From Ursus arctos (lineage: Eukaryota; Chordata; Mammalia; Carnivora; Ursidae), in assembly GCF_023065955.2 (NCBI RefSeq), contig NW_026623008.1, forward strand, positions 23,618,001 to 23,682,000: DNA of 64,000 nt, read 5' to 3'. The position numbers and the translations under genes were made by a program. The notes beneath the pieces are model-generated. The model was given only the letters and a program-made list of their open reading frames with translations, had not been told where the DNA came from and did no database searches. Shown piece by piece: positions 1 through 14,064 of this stretch (its first letter is position 1; every line of letters begins with the position of its first letter).

Positions 1-535
1 GGGCAGGTCCGCATTTGTAAAGCCTCTTCCTTTTGGGGGTCGGGGGTCGGACACTTCAGCTGAGGGCTGGAGGCGACAGGGGACGCTAATGCTCCGTTCC
101 CTGTGGCCTTCCGCCTCCTCCAGAGGGCAGCACAGGCGGTGGACGAGGCCCTGCGCCCGGAAAAGCAGCCTGGGCTGGCACGGCAGTCTCAGCCTCAACC
201 CCATCTCTGCCATCTCGGGAGCCAGCAGCTCCAGCCAGGAACTGGGGCGGCCACTCTGTAGCCACCTTTAATCCTCGTCTCCAGTAGCCTGTTCCAGGGG
301 ACCCAGCACCTCCCCTGGGCTCACAGGATACCCTGTGGCCCCCTCAGCCCCGGCCCACTCTTCTGCTCCTAAACCCACAGCCCAGTCTTCTTTTCCTTCT
401 GAGCCGAGCAGCCCTAGCCATGGAGGCCATGTTCCTAAGGGGTTCTCTGGCCAGCCAGGAGGAGCCAACTGAGCTTCGAGGAGAGGCTACAAACTTGGGA
501 GCAGGTCTGTCGCAATAAAAGAATACTTACTGTCC
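1..535 (+). CDS. DCDC2B: 3' end of the preceding plus-strand gene, probably DCDC2B
   Basis: Only the tail of this gene is in the window. A possible donor (CAG then GTCCGC) lies at 6/7, and a pyrimidine-rich acceptor (TCCTCCAG) near 122. A frame opening at 124 reads AAQAVDEALRPEKQ and stops at 259-261. A second frame, entered through a possible acceptor near 284, is Pro/Ser-rich, ends in GFSGQPGGAN and stops at 470-472. I cannot decide between them. A polyadenylation signal follows at 514-519. The DCDC2B (doublecortin-domain protein) name rests on gene order: in human it directly precedes TMEM234 in this convergent arrangement. No doublecortin domain is visible in this fragment. Confidence 0.45.
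514..519 (+). terminator. Polyadenylation signal AATAAA of the preceding plus-strand gene
   Basis: AATAAA sits about 40 bp after the TGA at 470-472. It faces the TMEM234 signal on the other strand (555-560), so the two mRNA ends meet or slightly overlap around 535-550. Confidence 0.7.
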
Positions 536-554
536 TCCGTCTGTTTAGTGCAGA

Positions 555-560
555 TTTATT
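555..560 (-). terminator. TMEM234: Polyadenylation signal of TMEM234
   Basis: TTTATT on the plus strand reads AATAAA on the minus strand. It lies about 605 bp beyond the TMEM234 stop codon and would end a 3' UTR of roughly 620 nt. Confidence 0.7.
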
Positions 561-1164
561 TGAGGCTACCCCTCGCCGGGCACTGCGCCACGTGGCTGAA
601 GTGACGTGGTGCTGGGGCCCCAGACTGTCTGTCTGAGGGGGCGGGCAGATGAGGACTTCCACCCACCTCCTAGCTGGGCCAGGCAAGGCTCCTGGACTGC
701 CCATCTCCTCTACACCTGCCATTCCGATGTACTTCTTCCCCTGAGGGCCCCGCCTCAGCCAGCCAAGGCCCCTGGCAGCCCTGCGGCCTCCTGTGTGCAT
801 GTCTGGCTCGGACGGCGGCTGGCTGGCTCCGTGCAGCCCGTGCACTCTGCTGCTGTGACAGTCTGGATCAGGCCATGGTGACAGTGGCTGCACTGGGGGC
901 CTGACATGACAGCACGAGGACAGCTGCTGGGGCAGAAAGGTTGCCGGGGAGGTATGAAGTCTCTTGTGCTAAATCCTAGCAGCTGAACAGATCTTTCACT
1001 GTGGTTCTCCCGTGTGAGCCACCCCGAGGTAGCTGTTCGCCCCCTAAGGGGTGAGGGCGCGGAGGCTCAGAGGGGGAACTGCGAGGTCTGTCTGCTCACT
1101 GGCTGCGCCTCCTGGGTGAGCGGCTTCCTGGACACAGAAGGGCTGGAGGGTGGCATCGGCCCAC

Positions 1165-6322
<5,158 letters not shown>

Positions 6323-9300
6323 ATGGTGAGTTCCCCGGAGTTGGGGTGTTAGCGTGAGGGTCTGGGACTGGGGCGGGGGCCGATCCTGGGCGCTGACACA
6401 CCTGTCCTGTCCCCACAGAAGCCGATCCTGCTGCAGGGCCATGAGCGATCGATTACGCAGATTAAGTACAACCGCGAGGGAGACCTCCTTTTCACGGTGG
6501 CCAAGGACCCTGTGAGCGTCGGCAGAGGGCGGGCCGGTGGGACCTTGGGGCCGGGGGGCCCGCCGGGTGGGGGCGAATTCATTCTGCCAGGGCGAGGGGT
6601 GGAGAAACCGGTTTTCCCGTGAGAGGGGAACCGCAGAGCTCCCCATTCTGAGAAGTAGGAAGAGACCATCCCGGGAGTAGGTGGGCGAGAGCATTATACC
6701 GGGAAAGAACGCAGTTGTTGGTAGGAGAAGTGGACGGGAGAAAAAGAGCAAGAGACCATTATGGAAGGGGGACGGGGACGAGAGTGACTGTTCTCCCAGG
6801 GCAGGGGAACAGATTACCTCTAGAAGGGGAAAACTGATCCTTGGGCGGTGAGGGACAACAGAGGACTTACTGAAGGTGTCCCCGTCTCATTTCAGTAGGT
6901 CCTTCTGGGCCCCATCCTGCTTTTCACTGAGTACGAACAGTCCCTCACAGTACTGCCCTTTGAGGCATCTCCGTATGGAAGATGTTTACTCTAATGGCTA
7001 AAAGTGGGAGTTCGGAAGCCAACAGACCCGATTTGAATCCTGACCCCTGCATCCGAGTAGCAGTTTGACTTTGAGCATGTCATTTAACCTTTCTAAATTT
7101 GGTTTCCCTTTTTATAAATTATGGGGACTAGTAGTACCTCCCTCGTGGGGTTGTCCTCAGGGTTAAATGAGATTATTCAAGTCAGTACCTCGTGTATATT
7201 AGTGGAGAATTGTTAGTCACTTATATTTTAAATTTCTTAGACATCATTTTATTGAAGCCTCACAGATACCCTTTAAAGAAGGCATTATTGTTGTGTCCAT
7301 TTTACAGACAGGAAAATAAGCTCAGAGAAGAGAAGGACTGTAGTTGAGGGTTTGGGGAAGGAACAGGACAATGGCACGGAGATATTTTTGCAAGCCTCCT
7401 GACTCCCCTGCCACTTACTTGTATGAAGGAGGAGAATCCAGGAGTTTTTACCAGCTTTTTACCAGCAACCTGCTATTTCCCAAGAGATGAGCAGGAGAGG
7501 GCAAAATCTGGCCTGGCTAGAGGCTGCTGAGGGTTCCTGGGGAACCTCTAAGTAGGAGACCATTGCTCTGCCTGGGATGTTTACCATGTGTCACATTGTC
7601 ATTGACTCCTCCAGATTGTCAATGTGTGGTACTCTGTGAATGGTGAGAGGCTGGGCACTTATATGGGCCATACTGGAGCTGTGTGGTGTGTAGATGCTGA
7701 CTGTATCCTTGTCTTTGCTCTGAGTCTGTGCTCCCAGAGTTTGCCCAGCAATGGAGAGGCTGCAGACTTGGAGTTGGGAGTTTGGGAGGCTATTGTGGGT
7801 CTAGGGAATGATACCTACCTCCTAATCCCCGGTCCGTTCACTGGTTGGGGGAACATTCAAGACAAGTTCCAGTTCTAGACAAGGAAGTTAGAATGCTCTG
7901 AGATAAGAGAGGAAGAAAGGCTGTCTGGGGCTGAATGGGGAGGTGATTCAGATGGTTTTCCAGGAGGACAAGGGCTCAGGTCAACTCGGTCATGTTTCTT
8001 AACACTCTCTTCAGGGGACACCAAACATGTCCTCACCGGCTCTGCTGATAATAGCTGTCGTCTCTGGGACTGTGAAACAGGTAAGCCTGGATCATTTTTC
8101 ACCTGACAGCGAGGACCTGCAGCATACCTGTTCAAGTGAACAGGTTTTGGGGAAACAGATAAACCCAGAGATGGCTCCTGTCCCAAGGAATGAGAAAGAG
8201 ACAAGGAGAGGAAGAGACAAGCAAAGAGGCAGTACAGTAAGCTATAAGGCGCCTTAGAGAAAGCACAGAGCGCTGTGGAAGGCCAGAGAGGGCAGCTGAC
8301 TGCCTGGAATGGGGATGGGAGCAACCCGGCAAAGTTTCCCAGTGTAAATGTCATACGAGCTGGGGCTTAAAGGATGAGAAAGAGGTCACCACTTTGGCAC
8401 ATGCTGGAATGAAAGCATGGCAAGTGTCCTGTCCAGGTCATCTGATCCGATGGGAGCTCTTGCTTCTTCGGGGATGAAATAGACAGTCAGGAGAGAAGAG
8501 GAGGCAGGCTAGGGTCAGAATAGGCCTCGAATGCCAGACTCAGGAGCTTGGCTTTGTTCCGTAGGACTTGGCATGCCATGGAGGTCCCTGAGCAGGGGAG
8601 AGTATGTTTCATTTTGGCGAGCTCAGGTAGCAGTGGGGAGTATTGGAAGAACAGACCAAAGACACGGGAGCCTATTAACCTGCTCCCTCTAGTAAATATT
8701 TACTGGGCACCCAGTTCTGTGCCAGGTCGATGCTGGGTTCTGGGGACATGCAGAGAGAAGAGAGCAGATCCTTGTTGTGGAGGAATGCGTTCTGAGGAGA
8801 AGACAGATGTATTACAAGGCACTATGAGCAGTGCCTCAGCCACAGGATGTCTGAGGAGAGATGGCGGGGAGCAAGTTAAAAATCTTGAGCCAAAGCATAG
8901 CAGCGAGGAGGAGGCGGTGGTGGGTGTGGTCACTAGAGCAGGGGACACAGTGGACAGGAGGATAGGCAGGAACAGAGTGTCCTCCCCTCAATGGCATCGG
9001 GCAGGGGGTAGCCCAGACTCTGCCTGTCCCCAGGGAAGCAGCTGGCCCTACTCAAGACCAATTCAGCTGTCCGGACGTGTGGCTTTGACTTTGGGGGCAA
9101 TATCATCATGTTCTCCACGGACAAGCAGATGGGCTACCAGTGCTTTGTGAGCTTCTTTGACCTGCGGGATCCAAGCCAGATCGGTGAGCCAGCGCTGGGG
9201 TACTAGGACTGGGGTGCAGGCTGCGGCTCCAGAGCCCAGGCCCTGACATCTCCTCCCCCACACAGACAACAACGAGCCCTACATGAAGATCCCTTGCAAC

Positions 9301-12300
9301 GACTCCAAGATCACCAGTGCTGTTTGGGGACCCCTGGGGGAGTGCATCATCGCGGGCCATGAGGGCGGGGAGCTCAACCAGTATAGCGCCAAGGTGAGGA
9401 GGAGGGTGGGCCCAGCCCAGCGGAACGACTCCCTCCAAGAGGCAGGGTAGCGCAGTAGTGAAGAGCAAGGCCTGGTTCGAATACAGATTCCACCACTTCT
9501 TGGTTACATGAACTCGGGCAAGTTACTTCCCTGAGCCTTCTTGTCTGTAAAATGTTGCAAGGATCAAATGACACTGGGCATTTGGAAAACTTGGCCACAG
9601 AGTACTCTGGACATGTTCATGGTGGTCACAGGTAAGCCTTTTCCTGCCGCCACTGAGTGCCAGGCCTCGTGCTGGGCTCTGAGGGCAAAGACCTGAATCT
9701 CCCTGCCCTCGGGGAGACAGACTGGCAGACAGCTAGCACGGGAGTCAGGTGGTGAGTTGTGCCGCCATGGAGGTCTCAGCCAAGTACAGAAAGTGCCCTC
9801 TGTCACAGAGAAGGTGGCCCGTCAAGAATACATGGAGCTTCAAGCAAGAAGAGAAGGCCATTCCGCAGGCGAAAAAAACAACACACGCAAAAGCACGGGG
9901 TTAAGGGAATAGGGGGTTGTTGGGACGGGTGTGGGGGAAAGTGGATAGCAACTAGATTTTTTTTGAGTGTCAGGAGGTAAGGAACTGTGATTTTTCCTTT
10001 AGGCAGTAGGGAATCTTTAAATGGTGATTGGTGATCAGATTTTTCTCTCTCTCTCTTTTTTTTTTTTAAGGATTTTTTTTTTTTTTTTAAGATTTTATTT
10101 GTCAGAGAGAGAGAGCACAAGCAGGGGGAGCGACAGGCAGAGGGAAAAGCATTCTCCCCGTTGAGCAAGGGACCTGATGGGGACTCGATCCCAGGACCCT
10201 GGGATCATGACCTGAGCTAAAGGCAGATGCTTCACTGACTGAGCCACCCAGGCGCCCCCAGATCTTTCTCTTTAGAAAGCTTTTGGAGGCTTAGTTCAGA
10301 GAATGGACTTGAATGAGGCAACAGCTCTGGGATGTGGAGCACCTGACAGAGTCAAGAGATATTTAGGGGTGACTGATGAGATGGGGGGTAAGGAAAGGGT
10401 CAAGCCTGGGCTGTCTTGGATTCTCATTTGGGTGCCCGGGTTCCTGGGCAGTGCTGGCATGGTCTACCATAAGGGTTAGTCAGTCACTCGGCAAACACTG
10501 ACTATAGTCCACCAGGTCCCAGACCCACCCGCAGGAAGGGAATGAGAACCAAGGTCCAAGGCGTACATAATGCTTGGTGTCAGCACATAGTGGAGCTGTT
10601 CTGTGCCGGGACAGGCCTGACTGCAAAGCTGGTGCTTATTCCCCGAAATACAGGAGCCAGATATGTCCCTACCATTGATGGAGGAGACAAAAATACATCC
10701 TTCTCACAGAATAGGTAAAAATAATTCAGGAAAGGACCTGGCTGGCTTGGTCAGTAGAGCATGCAACTCTTGATCTTGGGGTCGTAAGTTCAGGCCCCGT
10801 GATGGGCATAGAGCTTACTTAAAAACAACAACAAAAATAATTCAGGAAAGGAAAGTTCTCTGAGGATCTCCTGTGTGCGAGGCACACTGCTCACAAGGCC
10901 TTTTAATCATCTAACCAGTGTCTGCAGAACATAGGCCAGGTTCCTGTCACAACAAAGTCAAATAAGACACAGTCCCAGTAGCCCTACGGTGACCCTGGGT
11001 GGCGGGTTTTTAGTCCTCTTGTTTTCTAGAGAGAGAAATTGAGGCAGCGAGAGGTGCTTCTGAGGGCAGACTCTCAAACTCTGCTCTTCGAACCGTACAG
11101 GCTAGCAGATTGCTGAGTGGGAAGGGAAGTGAGGAAATGAAATGGCCCTTTGAAAAGATCTAAAAAAAAAAAGCTGGACATGCAGCCGTCCTGGTGGACC
11201 TGACGCCGACCCTGGCTGGGCGGGGGGTGAGCGCGGGCTCTCTGCGTCCTACGGGTTGCAGGACCTCCAGCAAGTCACATCACCCCTCTGAACCTTAACT
11301 TTCTTCCTTTGAAGACGCCCTTTAAAAGACCCACTTCATAGGGTTGTTATGAGGATGATCGAAGTCAGGTGTTGAGCCCGTGGTACAGGGCTCCGCAGAT
11401 TGTGACTATTCACGAGCCGGGGACTATTTGTCGAAAGGAGGAAGTGAAAACAGCTTTACCATTGTGACGTGCTGGTTAGTTCCTAGGTCCATAGATTTGT
11501 CACCATGAGCCCGTGTTTTCCCAGCCAGACTAGCCGTGTTGCTGAAATGTGTACACATGGGCCAGGTTAGGATGGGGGCTTGGGCTTGGGAGTGGGGGTG
11601 AATGTTGGTTCAGGGGATTTTTAGGCTGACCGGACCCACCCCCCGCCGGGACAGGGAGCAGTATAGAAGCCCGGCGGAGCAGTGGGGCCGGTGGAGCTCT
11701 GGCCGCCTGCAGCCTCACTCTTCCGCCTTCCCCAGTCTGGAGAGGTCCTGGTGAATGTTAAGGAGCACTCCCGGCAGATCAATGACATCCAGTTATCCAG
11801 GGACATGACCATGTTTGTCACCGCCTCCAAGGACAACACAGCCAAGGTGGGCCTGGGCAAGGAGTCTGGCGGGGCTGCTCCCACCCCCTGCAGAGCTTTC
11901 GGGCTTGCCCGACTTGCCCTCAGGAAAACTCCTATTACAGATTTTCTTCCCCTGTCTTCTCTCTCTAGCTCTTTGACTCTACAACTCTTGAACACCAGAA
12001 GACTTTCCGGACAGAACGTCCGGTCAACTCAGCTGCCCTCTCTCCCAACTATGACCATGTAAGGGAACCCCACCCGGGGTGAAGCCTCAGATGCTTCAAG
12101 GACCTAAGTGTTCATGTAGCAATTGGGATACGAACTCTGTGGGAAGTCGTGTCAGGTAGAGAGGAGATTCCCAGGGCAACGAGAAGGCTGAGTGATCGGG
12201 AGCCCCAGAGGGCAGGGCAGGAGGTGGCAGAAGGATCTGTGGGTCCTGCCCTTAGCATCCTCTCAGTCTGATGTAGGACATATTAAAAGCTGATGGGCTA

Positions 12301-13626
12301 GGGGTAAAAGACAGAAAATGGACTTGCCTGCCCTTTGGGCCTCTCTAGAGTTTCTTCTTCCCTTCAGGTGGTGCTGGGCGGTGGTCAGGAAGCCATGGAT
12401 GTAACCACCACCTCCACCAGGATCGGCAAGTTTGAAGCCAGGTAAAGAAAGAGGACGGGGGGCGCCTGGGTGGCTCAGTCATTAAGCATCTGCCTTCAGC
12501 TCAGGGCGTGATCCCGGCGTTCTGGGATCGAGCCCCGCATCAGGCTCCTCTGCTGGGAGCCTGCTTCTTCCTCTCCCACTCACCCTCCTTGTGTTCCCCC
12601 TCTCGCTGGCTGTCTCTCTGTCAAATAAATTAAAAAAAAAAAAAAAAAAAAAAAGGGACGGGACGCCCAGGTGGCTCGGTTGGTTAAGCGTCTGCCTTCG
12701 GCTCAGGTCATGATCCTGGGCTCCCTGCCCAGTGGGGAGTCTGCTTCTCTCTCTCCCTCTGCCTGCCGCTCCCCCTGCTTGTGCTCTCTGTCAAACCAAT
12801 AAATAAAATCTTAAAATCTTAAAGTTTTCCAAATTGAAACCCCATGGAGTGTCTTGTGATGGACACAAACCATATCCCTGAGACTTCCTCATTTCATTGC
12901 CTGCTAGGAAGTACAGCCAGGTTTGTGGCCTTCTGTGACAAGTGTGTAATGTAGCGGTTACGAGAATGACCTTGGGCTCCCTCTGAGGCCCCGGACCCAT
13001 CCTTGTATTTCTCTGTGCCTGGTTTTCTCCACTGTATGTTGGGGACAGCAATAATATACTTACCTTATAAAAATCGTGCCGATTAAATGCACGAGTTGCT
13101 ACTCGCTGCCCAGCACGTAGTAAGGAAGTGTTAGCCGGGTCTGCACGCAGACACTTGGGTCCGGTCTTACCCTTCTCTTATTTTGTTCGCATCCCCCCCC
13201 CCCCATCCCCGTTTTCCCACTTTCTGCTTTGCATTTGGGGAGTGGTACGTCCAGCATGCCTTGGAAGGAAATGGAGAGTGACCTGTCCCTTCCCACCACC
13301 CTCCAGGTTCTTCCACTTGGCCTTTGAAGAAGAGTTTGGAAGAGTCAAGGGTCACTTTGGACCCATCAACAGTGTTGCCTTCCATCCCGATGGCAAGAGG
13401 TAGGGCTCCATGAAGGGAACTGAGCTCAGCCCGGGTCTGGCCTCTGGCCCTTTCCCATGCCCCTCCCGCCCCCCCCCCCCCCCCCCCGGCCTGCCTCCCT
13501 CCAGAGGGGACACCTGACTGGTCCCTGGCTCGCTCTCTCCCCAGCTACAGCAGCGGCGGTGAAGATGGTTATGTCCGCATCCACTACTTTGACCCGCAGT
13601 ACTTTGAATTTGAGTTTGAGGCTTAA
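6323..13626 (+). CDS. EIF3I: EIF3I, eukaryotic translation initiation factor 3 subunit I (WD40)
   Basis: Coding exons are 6323-6325 (ATG only), 6419-6511, 7615-7702, 8015-8080, 9034-9183, 9266-9393, 11736-11846, 11969-12058, 12368-12441, 13307-13399 and 13545-13626. They total 978 nt (325 aa), the human length. The protein starts [19 protein letters not shown] and ends [11 protein letters not shown]. It is a seven-bladed WD40 propeller; blade ends are visible in [23 protein letters not shown] and [10 protein letters not shown]. It belongs to the cytoplasmic eIF3 complex, bound with eIF3b and eIF3g, and supports 43S pre-initiation complex assembly. The first exon donates only the start codon, so translation begins right at a splice junction. 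All introns are GT-AG. Intron 6 (9394-11735) contains SINEs and intron 10 contains a C19 run. Confidence 0.97.
6990..7190 (+). repeat. MIR fragment in EIF3I intron 2
   Basis: GTTCGGAAGCCAACAGACCC, GATTTGAATCCTGACC, GTCATTTAACCTTTCTAAAT and GGGTTAAATGAGATTATTC follow the MIR order. Confidence 0.55.
9425..9560 (+). repeat. MIR fragment in EIF3I intron 6
   Basis: GTAGTGAAGAGCAAGGCCTG, ACTCGGGCAAGTTACTTCCC and TCTGTAAAATG follow the MIR order. Confidence 0.5.
10072..10258 (-). mobile_element. CAN-SINE in EIF3I intron 6
   Basis: AAGATTTTATTTGTCAGAG to CACCCAGGCGCCCC. Flanks share CAGAT(T/C)TTTCTCT. Confidence 0.85.
10736..10832 (+). mobile_element. Short older CAN-SINE in EIF3I intron 6
   Basis: CCTGGCTGGCTTGGTCAG to CTTACTTAAAAAC. 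AAAAATAATTCAGGAAAGG is repeated on both sides, a clear target-site duplication. Confidence 0.85.
12458..12654 (+). mobile_element. CAN-SINE, young type, in EIF3I intron 9
   Basis: GGGGCGCCTGGGTGGCTCAG with the GGCGTGATCCCGGCGTTCTG variant and a long A-tail. It begins only about 16 bp after the exon 9 donor. Confidence 0.9.
12661..12822 (+). mobile_element. CAN-SINE, older type, in EIF3I intron 9
   Basis: GGACGCCCAGGTGGCTCGGT to AATAAATAAAATCTTAAAAT. Placed head to tail directly after the previous SINE. Confidence 0.85.
13469..13487 (+). repeat. C19 homopolymer in EIF3I intron 10
   Basis: Nineteen C in a row, 57 bp upstream of the exon 11 acceptor. A second C-run lies at about 13193-13204 in the intron before exon 10. 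Confidence 0.9.
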
Positions 13627-13698
13627 GAAGCTTGGATCTCCATCGGGACCAGGGCAAGTTTCTGGGCCAGGGCTCACGGAAAGTTTTGGACTCTGAGA

Positions 13699-13704
13699 AA
13701 TAAA
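13699..13704 (+). terminator. EIF3I: Polyadenylation signal of EIF3I
   Basis: AATAAA lies 73 bp after the stop codon, giving a very short 3' UTR of about 95 nt. Confidence 0.85.
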
Positions 13705-13810
13705 TTAGTTTGGAAAGAAGTGGTTTCTGGTCAGAAATTTTGTGGGGACTGTTTCATCCTTTTCCCTTCTCAGTGATACCCCAGTGAGCTGATAACCAGT
13801 CATGGAGATC

Positions 13811-13816
13811 TTTATT
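13811..13816 (-). terminator. MTMR9LP: Polyadenylation signal of the MTMR9-like gene
   Basis: TTTATT on the plus strand reads AATAAA on the minus strand, about 250 bp beyond the MTMR9-like stop. Its cleavage site (about 13795) would be less than 100 bp from the EIF3I end. Confidence 0.6.
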
Positions 13817-14064
13817 ATTTAGACCTTCTCCCTACACTACAGACACTTCAAACCCGGAGCTTCAGTATGTTTTGGACTAGGCTGGGCTGCAGGCGCCCTC
13901 ATCCAAGGTCCAAAGGTGCTGAGGGACCTGGAGGAGTCTCCGGAACATCTCAGCCACTATCCAAGGAGCCAGCACTTAAAGTTGGGGCTCAGAGGCTGAA
14001 ACTGTTGGCTCACAGCCCTCTGTCTTCTCCTTATCTGTCACTATTTGCCACACCTTGTCCCGGG

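Noticed and set aside
89..271. 60-codon open frame at the left edge
   Set aside because: Arg/Ser-rich frame with no family resemblance; it runs across a likely intron/exon edge and is probably a chance frame.
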